64,000 nucleotides of DNA from Pelomonas sp. BJYL3 (GTDB lineage: Bacteria; Pseudomonadota; Gammaproteobacteria; Burkholderiales; Burkholderiaceae_C). The position numbers and the translations under genes are program-made. Positions 1 to 8,081 of the stretch are shown here, one piece after another; the stretch's first letter is position 1, and every line of letters begins with the position of its first letter. The stretch covers positions 62,001-126,000 of the forward strand of contig NZ_JANZKX010000006.1 of the NCBI RefSeq assembly GCF_027257975.1, given 5' to 3'. Under the pieces are notes generated by a model. The model saw only the letters and a list, made by a program, of their open reading frames with translations. It ran no database searches and had not been told where the DNA came from.

Positions 1-221
1 ACCAGATTGCCCTGCACGTAGGCGTTGTCGGTTTCCTCCTGCCAGCGCCCTTCCTGCTGGTACCAGAAGCCCCAGACCGCCGCGCCGACGCCGGCACCCA
101 GCAGCAGCGCCCGCAGCAGCAGCGTCCTGCGCTGCCTGGAGGCCGGGCCGCCCGGTTCCGCGGGAGGGACGGATGCCACGCCAGCAGGGGCGGCGCCCTG
201 CACATTCTTGTCTGTACTCAT
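1..221 (-). CDS. HlyD/EmrA-family membrane fusion protein, N-terminal part
   Basis: This is the first 73 codons of a gene that runs off the left edge. The start is ATG at 221-219, preceded by an AGAGGAAG ribosome binding site. The protein opens with a short basic, Pro-rich cytoplasmic segment, then one membrane helix (LLLRALLLGAGVGAAVWGFW), then the TDNAYVQGNLV motif typical of the start of the periplasmic part of EmrA/HlyD adaptors. In that family the protein links an inner-membrane (usually MFS) pump to an outer-membrane channel. It lies downstream of the outer membrane factor at 270-1799 on the same strand with 48 bases between, so the two are very probably cotranscribed. The pump itself should lie to the left of the window. 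The substrate is unknown. Confidence 0.85.
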   Translation of the reverse strand, partial: MSTDKNVQGAAPAGVASVPPAEPGGPASRQRRTLLLRALLLGAGVGAAVWGFWYQQEGRWQEETDNAYVQGNL

Positions 222-269
222 GATTGCTTCCTCTGCGTCGTGATTCATGGCCCTCGGGCCGTCGGGCTG

Positions 270-1799
270 CTAGAGCCTGGGCTCGCCTTCCGCCTGGAAG
301 CCGCCGCCCAGGGCCTTCACCAGCTGCAGGCCGTCCTGGATGCGCTGGGCCTGCAGGGCCGCCAGGCCTTGCTCGGCGAGCAGGAGCTGCTGGCGCACCG
401 ACAGGACGTCCAGGTAGCTGCCCACGCCCGCCCGGTAGCGCTGCTCGGCGAGCTGCCAGGCCTCGCTGGCGGCGTCGCGGGCGCGCTGCTGCTGCTCCAG
501 CTGCTCGGCCAGCGAGCGCTGGGCCTGCACCTGGTCCGCGACCTCGTTGACGGCGCGCACCAGGGTCTGGTTGTAGAGGGCGACGGCCTCGTCGTACTGC
601 GCCTCCTGCAGCGCCAGGCCGGCCCGTCGGCGACCACCGTCGAAGAGCGGCAGGTTCAGGGCCGGCGAGAGCTGGGCCATGCCGGCGCCGCTGCGCAGCA
701 GCTCATTCCAGGGCGTGGCGGCCACCCCCACCAGGGCGGCCAGGTTCAGGTTGGGCATGAAGGCCGTGCGGGCGGACTCGACATGCAGCCGGGCCGATTC
801 CACCTGCCAGCGCGCGGCCACGATGTCGGGGCGACGGCTCAGCAGGTCCAGGGGCAGCCAGGCCGGGGCCAGCAAGGGGGCGTCGGAGGGCCAGGCCGGG
901 CGCGTGATCGCCGCCCCTCGCGAAGGCCCCTGCCCGAGCAGGACCGACAGCGTGCTCTGGGCCATGCTCACCAGGCGCTCGGCCATCAGGCGCTGCCGTG
1001 CGGCGCTGGCCATGTCGCTGTCGGTCTGGCGCAGCTGGGCCTGGGTGCCCAGGCCGCTGCCGACACGCTGGCGGGTGAGGCGCTGGACCTCGGCCACGCG
1101 CTCCTGTTCGGCCTGCGCGATGTCGCCCTGCACATGGGCATAGGCCAGCTGCATGTAGGCCTGGGCGACGGCCACGCTCAGCTGCATGCGGGCGTCCTGC
1201 GCCGAGACCTCGGCCGCGCGCAGCCTCCCCAGCGCGGCGGTCCAGGCGGCGTGGCGGCCGCCCCAGAGGTCCGGCGTCCAGTCCAGCTGCAGGCCGGCCT
1301 GCCACTGGCGGCTGAAGCGCCCGCCGCCCTGGTCGGGGGCCACGGCTCGAGAGGACTGGCGTTCTCCCTGCCAGCCCAGGCTGGCCGAGACCTGAGGCGC
1401 CCGGCTTGACTGCTCCACGCCGGCCAGGGCATGGGCCTGGCGCAGCCGTGCATCGGCCACGGCCGGATCCAGGCCATGGGCCAGCGCGTCGTCGATCAGC
1501 GCATTGAGCTGGGGATCGGCCAGCGCCAGCCACCAGTCCTGGCGCGGCCAGGGGCGGGTGGCGGCCGGGGCCGCGGCGCCGGCGGCAGGCACCTGGAGCG
1601 CCTGGGCCTCCAGGAGGCTGGCGGCCTGGCCCGGCGGGGGTGGGGTGGCACAGCCACCCAGGGCCGCGGCGAGCAGGAGCAGGCCGGTCAGGCGAGCGGT
1701 CCGGCGCGTGGTCTGGCGGCCCTGGCTGGGCATGGCGCCCTGGGCAGTGGCCGCGGCCAGGCGGCCGGCGAATGCGAGTGTTTGCGTGTGGCGATTCAT
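270..1799 (-). CDS. NodT/OprM-family outer membrane efflux lipoprotein
   Basis: This is a 509-residue outer membrane factor (TolC superfamily) that would form the exit duct of a tripartite efflux pump. A lipobox (LLLLAAALGGC, Cys50) predicts lipidation. Two homologous halves follow, each with long helices and the repeated signature of the family (DLLSRRPDIVAARWQVESA near the middle, NLNLAALVG then a Gly-rich turn). I chose the ATG at 1799 because GGGAGAGG precedes it. An internal ATG at 1733 would give a more usual 27-residue lipoprotein leader but has a poor ribosome binding site. It is transcribed toward the EmrA-like gene at 1-221 and divergently from the AraC regulator at 1887. The class is certain; the substrate is not. 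The adjacent DAHP synthase/PaaZ pair makes an aromatic metabolite a reasonable guess. Confidence 0.88.
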   Translation of the reverse strand: MNRHTQTLAFAGRLAAATAQGAMPSQGRQTTRRTARLTGLLLLAAALGGCATPPPPGQAASLLEAQALQVPAAGAAAPAATRPWPRQDWWLALADPQLNALIDDALAHGLDPAVADARLRQAHALAGVEQSSRAPQVSASLGWQGERQSSRAVAPDQGGGRFSRQWQAGLQLDWTPDLWGGRHAAWTAALGRLRAAEVSAQDARMQLSVAVAQAYMQLAYAHVQGDIAQAEQERVAEVQRLTRQRVGSGLGTQAQLRQTDSDMASAARQRLMAERLVSMAQSTLSVLLGQGPSRGAAITRPAWPSDAPLLAPAWLPLDLLSRRPDIVAARWQVESARLHVESARTAFMPNLNLAALVGVAATPWNELLRSGAGMAQLSPALNLPLFDGGRRRAGLALQEAQYDEAVALYNQTLVRAVNEVADQVQAQRSLAEQLEQQQRARDAASEAWQLAEQRYRAGVGSYLDVLSVRQQLLLAEQGLAALQAQRIQDGLQLVKALGGGFQAEGEPRL

Positions 1800-1886
1800 G
1801 GTGTTGCCTCTCCCTGACCTGAATTCTTGGGCGGGGTGTCAAAAGCGTGATAGCGTTGTTCGATCTAAAAATAATGATTTCCAGTC
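1800..1886. promoter_or_regulatory. divergent promoter region, efflux operon / AraC regulator
   Basis: This 87-base intergenic segment separates two divergent genes and must carry both promoters. It is AT-richer than its surroundings around 1855-1880. On the minus strand a TTGACA hexamer is seen, but no convincing -10 element sits 16-18 bases after it. I therefore assign the region, not exact elements. By analogy with other divergently arranged AraC-type regulators, this is the likely operator of the 1887-2717 protein. Confidence 0.4.
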
Positions 1887-2717
1887 ATGCCCGACACCGC
1901 CCCTCCGATCACGCCCGAACCTTCCCCCGACCTCAGCGAACGGGCGGACGGCCCGCCGCTGATTGCCATCTGGGGCGAGGACGACGCCGGGACCGAATAC
2001 CGCCTGGGCACCCGCGAGATCGACTGGCACAGCCATCTGCGCGGCCAGGCCTTCTGCGTGGAGAACGGTCTGGTGCATGTGCGTACGCCGCATGGCTCCT
2101 GGCTGCTGCCGCCGCACCGTGCCGGCTGGATTCCGCCGGGCATGGCGCACAAGGTCAGCATCAGCGGCGCCATGAGCGGCTGGAGCGTGGTGATCGCGCC
2201 CTCGGCCTGTCAGTCCCTGCCGACCACGCCCTGCGTGTTCGGCATCAGCGAGCTGATGCGGGCACTGGTGCGCCGGGCGGTGTCCTGGACGCAGCAGGAG
2301 CGGTTGAACCCCGAACAGGAGCGCATGCTGGCCGTGCTGCTGGACGAGATGCGCCAGGCCCCGCACGAGCCCCTGCACCTGCCCATGCCCGAGGACCGGC
2401 GGCTGCTGCGCATTGCCAATGCCATCCTGGAGCAGCCCGAGGACAAGCGCACCATGGACGACTGGGCGCAATGGGCGGGCCTCTCGCCCAGCACCCTGGG
2501 CCGGCTCTTCATGGCCGAGACGCAGGTCAGCTTCGCGCAGTGGCGGCAGCAGGCGCGGCTCACCCATGCGCTGGAGCGCCTGGCGCGCGGCGACAGCGTC
2601 GCCAACGTGGCCGACGCGCTGGGCTACGCCACGCCCAGCAACTTCATCGCCATGTTCCGCCGCTGCTTTGGTGACTCGCCCGCCCATTACTTCGCCCAGC
2701 GTTCGCCGAGCCGCTGA
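1887..2717 (+). CDS. AraC-family transcriptional regulator with cupin sensor
   Basis: This is a 276-residue cytoplasmic regulator. Residues about 40-120 resemble the cupin-type AraC ligand domain (conserved pattern GTREIDWHSHLRGQAFCVE, then a WLLPPHRAGWIPPGMAHKV strand typical of AraC_binding_2). Residues about 175-270 hold two helix-turn-helix motifs ending in the family signature VADALGYATPSNFIAMFRRCFGDSPAHYF. It is divergent from the NodT/EmrA efflux genes, the common arrangement of a local regulator, and converges on the PaaZ-like gene. The likely job is ligand-responsive control of the efflux operon. The start has no strong ribosome binding site, so the N-terminus is tentative. Confidence 0.88.
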   Translation: MPDTAPPITPEPSPDLSERADGPPLIAIWGEDDAGTEYRLGTREIDWHSHLRGQAFCVENGLVHVRTPHGSWLLPPHRAGWIPPGMAHKVSISGAMSGWSVVIAPSACQSLPTTPCVFGISELMRALVRRAVSWTQQERLNPEQERMLAVLLDEMRQAPHEPLHLPMPEDRRLLRIANAILEQPEDKRTMDDWAQWAGLSPSTLGRLFMAETQVSFAQWRQQARLTHALERLARGDSVANVADALGYATPSNFIAMFRRCFGDSPAHYFAQRSPSR

Positions 2718-2732
2718 GGGGCGGCACCCGGA

Positions 2733-4742
2733 TCAGGCCTGCGCCTCGCGCGGCCGCCTGGCCACCAGGGTGAGGATGTCGTAGCTCAGCACCGTCGCGC
2801 CGTGCTGATTCGTGACCTGCACGTCCCACACCACCACGCCCTGGCCGCACCGGGCGCCGCCCTGCGGCTTGTCCTGCTTGCGCTTGCAGGTGAGGCGCGC
2901 CTGGATGGTGTCGCCAATGCCCACGGGCTGGATGAAGCGCAGCCGGTCCAGGCCGTAGTTGGCCAGCACCGGCCCCTCCCCGGGCCAGACGAAGAGACCC
3001 GCCGCCGCCGACAGCACGAAGTAGCCATGGGCAATGCGCCGGCCGAAGGGCGAGGCGGCGGCGGCCTCGGCGTCGAAGTGCATGTAGAAGTAGTCGCCCG
3101 AGACGCCCCCGAAGGCCGCGATGTCGGCCTCGGTCACGGTGCGACGGTGCGTCAGCAGGGAGTCCCCCACCGCCAGGTCCTCGAAGAAGCGCCGAAAGGG
3201 ATGGACCTCGACGTCCCGACGCGCCGCACCGGGCAGGTATTGCTGCAGGCATTCGCCCAGGGGCACGGGCTCGGCCAGCACGGTGCAGGACCGCAGCAGC
3301 GTCTTCAGCGTGGTGCGCACGGTGGCGCGGTCCAGCGCTGCCAGCAGCTCCCAGGCGCCACGCAGCGTCTGCTCGGGGTCCGTGGCCGGGCTGGCTTGGG
3401 CAAGGTGTGCGGACGGGCCGTCGAGCAGGTGCAGGAATCGATGGTGGCGGGCCAGGGGCTCGCTCCAGGCGCGGCGGTGGGCGGCATCGGCGCTGGCCAG
3501 CACGGCCAGACCGCCGCGGCCGTCACTGCGCGGCGCCTGCAGGGCGGCGTCCAGCGCGTCGACATCGTCATAGGCCCACAGGGCCAGCACCGGGCCCAGC
3601 GGCGGCGGGGCGATGCCGGGCCCCTCCCCGCCCGCCGGCTGCTGCAGCTGCACGATGGCGGGGCCCAGAGGATCGCTGGCGAGGTTCTGTGCGCCCTGCG
3701 CGAGGGCGTCCTGCAGCCAGGCCTGGGCCCGCAGGCGCTGCACGGCGTCCGCCCCGCTCTGCCAGTGCCGGGCCGGGCGGCTGCCCTGCCAGGTACGCCA
3801 GCGCTGCTGCACGGCCTCCTGGAAGACCGCCAGCCGTTCGCGCGGCAACCACACCGTGCGCACCGCATGCTCGTGCAGGCCCTGCAGCGCCTGGATGCCC
3901 AGCGCAACGAGGTCCACCAGGCGATCCCACAGCGGGCTGCCGGGCTCGACGGACGCATCCACCACCGCCAGTCCCGGCGCCGCCAGCTGCAACAGCCGTT
4001 CCGCGGCGCAGCCGGCCAGGTGCTCCCAGCGCATCTCGGCACTGCCGGGCGTGCTCCAGACCTGCAGCTGGTCCGCGGGCAGCAGCTGCCCCAGGGCCAG
4101 GCCGAGGTCCACCCCCACCATGCTGCGAAGCACCGCGCCGCCATGGGGCAGGCCGCGGCGCAGGGCCAGCATCAGGGCTTCCAGCAGCGGGTGCTCCTCG
4201 GGGCACAGCACCAGGCAGGCCCGGCCGGCCAGCCAGGCGCGGGCAAAGCCCAGCAGCAGGTGTGCGCAGGGGCGATGCAGGCCCAGCACGAGCACGTCCA
4301 CGCCCTCGGCGCGCGTCAGGACCTGGGCGGCCCAGCGGCGGCCGTCCTTGTCGAGCGCCAGCGGCTCGCCGTCAGCGGCCAGGGGCGCGTCGCACCATTC
4401 CTTCGCGACTTCCTGCGCCAGCTGCCGGACCGCGGCCAGGCCGGCCTCAAAGTCCAGGTGCTGGTCCCAGGGCGCGTAGCCGGCAAGCCAGCCCGCCTGC
4501 ATCAGGGACTCCCTGTGTTGCTGCAGCTGTTCGCACAGCAGCAGCAGCTGGCGCGCGCGGTCCGGGAAGCCGCCCTGCGCATGCAGCGCGGACGCGGCCT
4601 GCCGCAGGCTGGCGAGCTTGTGGGCCAGCTGGGTGGCAGGGTCGGGATCCCGCCGCGTGTCGGCGTTCGATGGGGTCAGGTCTTGCCTGGCGCGCGGGCC
4701 GGTGGTGACGTGCGGCAGCAGGTGGTCTGTCTGGGCGTTCAT
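2733..4742 (-). CDS. PaaZ-like fusion: degenerate aldehyde dehydrogenase + MaoC enoyl-CoA hydratase
   Basis: This is a 669-residue homologue of the bifunctional PaaZ of phenylacetate catabolism (about 680 residues). The C-terminal part (about 515-669) is well preserved: HPFRRFFEDLAVGDSLLTHRRT, then the hydratase motif around GVSGDYFYMHFD, then IAHGYFVLSAAAGLFV, and it ends LTLVARR as in PaaZ. The N-terminal aldehyde dehydrogenase part is eroded. By my hand alignment to E. coli PaaZ, the catalytic Cys of KAGQKCTA is Glu (LQGLHEHA), the NAD-binding Lys of IIKPA is Cys (LVLCPEE), and the FTGS loop is lost. Only ring-opening or hydration chemistry is expected. The gene follows the DAHP synthase on the same strand after 110 bases. 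An AGGAG ribosome binding site precedes the ATG. The domain assignment is firm; the pathway is inferred. Confidence 0.85.
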   Translation of the reverse strand: MNAQTDHLLPHVTTGPRARQDLTPSNADTRRDPDPATQLAHKLASLRQAASALHAQGGFPDRARQLLLLCEQLQQHRESLMQAGWLAGYAPWDQHLDFEAGLAAVRQLAQEVAKEWCDAPLAADGEPLALDKDGRRWAAQVLTRAEGVDVLVLGLHRPCAHLLLGFARAWLAGRACLVLCPEEHPLLEALMLALRRGLPHGGAVLRSMVGVDLGLALGQLLPADQLQVWSTPGSAEMRWEHLAGCAAERLLQLAAPGLAVVDASVEPGSPLWDRLVDLVALGIQALQGLHEHAVRTVWLPRERLAVFQEAVQQRWRTWQGSRPARHWQSGADAVQRLRAQAWLQDALAQGAQNLASDPLGPAIVQLQQPAGGEGPGIAPPPLGPVLALWAYDDVDALDAALQAPRSDGRGGLAVLASADAAHRRAWSEPLARHHRFLHLLDGPSAHLAQASPATDPEQTLRGAWELLAALDRATVRTTLKTLLRSCTVLAEPVPLGECLQQYLPGAARRDVEVHPFRRFFEDLAVGDSLLTHRRTVTEADIAAFGGVSGDYFYMHFDAEAAAASPFGRRIAHGYFVLSAAAGLFVWPGEGPVLANYGLDRLRFIQPVGIGDTIQARLTCKRKQDKPQGGARCGQGVVVWDVQVTNQHGATVLSYDILTLVARRPREAQA
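4673..4685 (-). repeat. dispersed 13-mer CAAGACCTGACCC, copy 1
   Basis: This copy reads on the minus strand inside the N-terminal codons of the PaaZ-like gene, where it encodes Gln-Asp-Leu-Thr-Pro. Six identical copies occur elsewhere in the window. Confidence 0.8.
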
Positions 4743-4852
4743 GAGGGGCTTCTCCTGGAATGCGGCGGCCGCCAGCGCACCGCGAGGGCGGCGTGGCGGG
4801 CGCGGGAAACGTGATGGGAGCGTGACGGGAAGGTGCAGCGCTGCGCAGCGGC

Positions 4853-5938
4853 TCAGCAGGCCACTTCAGGCGCCGGCTGGAGGCTCCGGCTGCGCCGCGC
4901 ACGCACGGCTTCGGCGAGCAGGCGCAGGACCTCGGCGCTCTCGTCCCAGCCGATGCAGGCGTCCGTGATGCTCAGCTCCGGATCGGGCGTCCGGCCGGCC
5001 AGCAGGTCCTGGCGTCCCGAGCGGAGGTTGCTCTCCACCATCACGCCGACAATGCTGCGGTTGCCTCCGCTGATCTGCCCGGCCAGGTCCGCGCACACCA
5101 TGGACTGGCGGTGATGGTCCTTCTGGCTGTTGCCATGGCTGGCGTCGACCACCAGGGCCTCATGCAGGCCCGCCTTGCGCAGCAGAGCGGCAGCGGTGGC
5201 CAGGCTGTCCTCGTCGTAGTTGGGCTGCCGGCCGCCGCGCATGACGAGATGGGCGTCGTGATTGCCCAGGCTGCTGTAGACCCCCAGGGTGCCCTGCGGC
5301 CGCACCGCCACGTAGCTGTGCGGGTGGCGCGCTGACTGGATGGCGTCCACGGCCACCTGCACCTGGCCCTCGACCCCGTTCTTGAAGCCCACCGGCATGT
5401 CCAGCCCCGAGGCCAGCTGGCGGTGCACCGGCGACGCCGAGGTGCGCGCGCCGACGGCCGCCCAGGACAGCAGGTCGTCCAGGTAGCTCATGGTGGCCGG
5501 CGCCACGATCTCGTGGGCCACGGGCACGCCCATGGCGTTGAGCTCCTCCAGCAGGCTGCGGCCGATCTCCAGGCCATGGGAGATCAGGCCGCTGCCATCC
5601 AGGAAGGGATCATTGAGGAGGCCGGTCCAGCCCAGCGTGGTGCGGGGCTTCTCCAGGTAGGCCCGCATGACGATCTCCAGCTCCTGGCCCCATTGCTCCC
5701 GCATCTGCAGCAGGCGGCGCGCGTAATGGCGGGCGGCCATGCAGTCATGGATGGAGCAGGGGCCGATCACCACCAGCAGGCGGTCGCTGCGGCCCTGCAG
5801 GATGCTGCGGACGTTTCTGCGGGCCTGCTGCACCGTGGCGGCGGAGGCCGCACTGCGGGGAATCAGGCGCTTGAGCTGCCCGGGCGTCAGCAGCTCACTC
5901 ACAAAGCCGGGCGCGGCAGGCGCCACATCAACGGTCAT
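4853..5938 (-). CDS. 3-deoxy-7-phosphoheptulonate (DAHP) synthase, type I (AroFGH family)
   Basis: The 361-residue enzyme condenses phosphoenolpyruvate with erythrose 4-phosphate, the entry step of the shikimate pathway. All catalytic and metal residues of E. coli AroG have counterparts: GPCSIHD, RAYLEKPRTT, GARTSA, GFKNG, MRGG, DASHGNSQKD, MVESN and SITDACIGW. The allosteric pocket differs. By ungapped alignment to AroG, Pro150 becomes Met, Ser180 becomes Asp, Phe209 becomes Tyr, Ser211 becomes Ala and Val221 becomes Tyr. Changes at 150 and 180 are known to free AroG from phenylalanine inhibition. An AAGGAG site precedes the ATG. It is the first gene of an operon with the PaaZ-like gene, which suggests dedicated precursor supply instead of a housekeeping role. 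Confidence 0.95.
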   Translation of the reverse strand: MTVDVAPAAPGFVSELLTPGQLKRLIPRSAASAATVQQARRNVRSILQGRSDRLLVVIGPCSIHDCMAARHYARRLLQMREQWGQELEIVMRAYLEKPRTTLGWTGLLNDPFLDGSGLISHGLEIGRSLLEELNAMGVPVAHEIVAPATMSYLDDLLSWAAVGARTSASPVHRQLASGLDMPVGFKNGVEGQVQVAVDAIQSARHPHSYVAVRPQGTLGVYSSLGNHDAHLVMRGGRQPNYDEDSLATAAALLRKAGLHEALVVDASHGNSQKDHHRQSMVCADLAGQISGGNRSIVGVMVESNLRSGRQDLLAGRTPDPELSITDACIGWDESAEVLRLLAEAVRARRSRSLQPAPEVAC

Positions 5939-6293
5939 GTCTCATCTCCTTCTGATCCGCCGCCCCCCCGGGCAGCGAGTGGATGCGATTGAGCCTCATT
6001 TGCAGACCCTGAGGAACTGGCAATAGATGCAAGCAGAAGCCAGCGAGATGGTGACGGCTGTCATACCCCTGGCACATGCAGGGCGCAACAGGCGGCAAAA
6101 GTGGCCGGAGGCATCCCCGGGCAATCCCCTGCCGCCCGCGCACAACGCTTTGTCGCGATTGGGGGCACCGGCCTGAATCCGTACAAGGCGAGGCGCCGGG
6201 GCCCCGACAAGATCGCACGGCGGCCACGATGCCGCGCCGCCTGCCTCGAGAGGGAGGCCGGACCACTTCACAACACACCTGCGAGACAGCCCC
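5939..6293. other. divergent intergenic region between DAHP synthase and M64 peptidase
   Basis: This 355-base gap contains no credible gene. It must hold the leftward promoter of the DAHP synthase operon and the rightward promoter of the M64 peptidase. The only recognisable element is CGTACAAG at 6180-6187, listed separately. I see no riboswitch or terminator. Confidence 0.5.
6180..6187 (+). promoter_or_regulatory. CGTACAAG protease-upstream motif (M64 gene)
   Basis: The octamer CGTACAAG lies 106 bases before the M64 peptidase start. The same octamer precedes the two other secreted protease genes, at 33756-33763 and 36027-36034. At those loci it pairs with an inverted copy 24-25 bases upstream. 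Here the left half is weak (TTTGTC around 6149). It could be an activator site or a promoter element; no function is established. Confidence 0.4.
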
Positions 6294-7949
6294 ATGAAGA
6301 CTTCCCCTGCGCTGCGTCGACGCCTGCGGTCGCCGCTTCCCCTGTTCCTGGCCCTTCCCTTCGCGCTGGCATCGACCGCGCAGGCCGAGGACCTGCTGCT
6401 GCGCCTGCGCCACGACCCGCTGAACCCTGCGGCGGGCCTGCAGATCAGTCATGCCGAGAAAGGCAGCTTCGCCAGCCAGGCCCAGCCCGGCGAGGCACGC
6501 GACGGCGACCTGGTTCTCATCGCCCGGGATGCCAGGGGCCAGGAGCTCTTCCGCCGCAGCATCGCGCACCCCAGCCGCCAGTGGGCCGAGGTGTTCAACC
6601 CGGCCACCGGCCAGATCCAGCAGGCCCGCGCCCTGCAGCGCGACGGCAGCGTGGAGCTGCGCCTGCCCTGGTCGGCCCAGGTCCAGAGCGTGGACATCGT
6701 CGAGCACAGCAGCCAGCTGGCCGCGCGCAATGCGCTGGCCGGCGCGACGCCCCTCAAGCGCCTGGCGCGGACCGAGCTGGACCAGCTGGCCGCGCGAGGC
6801 GCCCTGGACACCAGCCAGCGCGGCCTCGTCAGCAGCCTGGCCACGCCCACCGGCAGCACCGTGCTGTGGAACAGCGGCGCCAGCGGCCAGCGCATGGACA
6901 TCGTGCTGATCGGCGACGGCTACGCCAGCGCGGACCAGAGCAAGTGGGTGTCCGACGCCCAGAAGATCAGCTCCGGCATCCTGGCGGATCCGCTGTTCGC
7001 GAGCTACAAGAACTCGATCAACATCCGCCGCGTGGACATCGTCAGCCCGCAGTCCGGCGTGAGCGAGGGCGGCGTCACCCGCAACACGGCCCTGGGCACG
7101 GTGATCGGCTGCTACGGCATCGACCGCCTGGTCTGTGCCGACGAGAGCAAGGTCTTCACCGCCGTCGGCACCGTCACGACGGCGGACGCGCGCGACGTCA
7201 TCATCGTGGTGGCCAACAGCACGACCTATGGCGGCGCCGGCGGCAATATTGGCACCATGACCATGCACCCGCAGTCCATCGAGATTGCCCTGCATGAGAT
7301 CGGCCACACCGCCTTCAAGCTGGCGGACGAATACGACTACGGCACCTGCGATGCCAGCACCGAACCCAGCGAGGCCAATGCCACGCGGGCCAGCACGCGC
7401 AGCGCGGCCAAGTGGGCCTCCTTCATCAGCAGCGGTACGCCGGTGCCCACTCAGCCGGGCAGCTATGCCAATGGCACGGTGGGCCTGTTCGCAGGCGCCA
7501 AGTACTGCACCAGCGGCCTGTACCGCCCCACGGAAAACTCGCGCATGCGGGCCCTGGGCCAGCCCTGGCATGCCGTCAACGAGGCGCGCGCCGGCCAGGT
7601 CTTCAACAGCTACACGGGCGGCTCGGGCAATGGCAGCGGCTCGGTGACCGTCAACGGCACGCTCAGCGGCACCGGTGCCTCGGCAAGCTACCCCAGTGGC
7701 GGCAATGGCTACTACCAGAGCACGGCAGGCGGCACCTTCACGCTGAAGCTGAGCGGCCCCGCGGGCACGGACTTCGATCTCTACCTCTACAAGTGGAATG
7801 GCAGCGCCTGGGCCGTGGCGGCCAAGAGCGAGGGCAGCAGCTCCGTTGAATCCATCAGCTACAACGGCACGGCGGGCTACTACTACGCCCAGGTGAAGTC
7901 CTATGCGGGCAGCGGTGCATTCACGCTGAGTTACACCTTCCCCAAGTGA
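6294..7949 (+). CDS. secreted M64-family zinc metallopeptidase with C-terminal PPC-like domain
   Basis: The 551-residue protein starts with a Sec signal peptide (cleavage after STAQA). An N-terminal beta-rich segment of the kind that precedes M64 catalytic domains follows. The zinc site is HEIGHTAFKLADEYDYG, with the first His at residue 334, which fits the HExxH...DE pattern of peptidase M64 (IgA peptidase M64 family). Cysteines at CYGIDRLVC and CDAS...YCTS could form disulfides. Residues about 445-551 form a separate beta-sandwich with [13 protein letters not shown] and GYYYAQVKSYAGSGAFTL, resembling bacterial pre-peptidase C-terminal (PPC) domains. Nearly the same tail ends the proteases at 33932 and 36388. 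It acts outside the cell; the substrate is unknown. Confidence 0.88.
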   Translation: MKTSPALRRRLRSPLPLFLALPFALASTAQAEDLLLRLRHDPLNPAAGLQISHAEKGSFASQAQPGEARDGDLVLIARDARGQELFRRSIAHPSRQWAEVFNPATGQIQQARALQRDGSVELRLPWSAQVQSVDIVEHSSQLAARNALAGATPLKRLARTELDQLAARGALDTSQRGLVSSLATPTGSTVLWNSGASGQRMDIVLIGDGYASADQSKWVSDAQKISSGILADPLFASYKNSINIRRVDIVSPQSGVSEGGVTRNTALGTVIGCYGIDRLVCADESKVFTAVGTVTTADARDVIIVVANSTTYGGAGGNIGTMTMHPQSIEIALHEIGHTAFKLADEYDYGTCDASTEPSEANATRASTRSAAKWASFISSGTPVPTQPGSYANGTVGLFAGAKYCTSGLYRPTENSRMRALGQPWHAVNEARAGQVFNSYTGGSGNGSGSVTVNGTLSGTGASASYPSGGNGYYQSTAGGTFTLKLSGPAGTDFDLYLYKWNGSAWAVAAKSEGSSSVESISYNGTAGYYYAQVKSYAGSGAFTLSYTFPK

Positions 7950-7966
7950 CGTTTTCAAGCCTCAGT

Positions 7967-8001
7967 TCTCAGGGATATCCGCATGCGGACATGCCCTGAG
8001 A
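7967..8001 (+). terminator. hairpin after M64 peptidase gene
   Basis: An outer 8-bp stem (TCTCAGGG with CCCTGAGA) encloses an inner palindrome TCCGCATGCGGA, 17 bases after the stop codon. There is no T-run, so it may be a rho-dependent or mRNA-stabilising structure instead of an intrinsic terminator. Confidence 0.5.
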
Positions 8002-8081
8002 CGGGGCGACAGCTGCCCCCGTGAGGGGAGCGGCTGCGTCAACATCCGGCACGGAGAGAGAGTGCAAGGAAGGAGCCCAAC

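Noticed and set aside
1800-1886. TTGACA on the minus strand as a -35 box of the efflux operon
   Set aside because: No acceptable -10 hexamer lies at a 16-18 base spacing, so no promoter is called.
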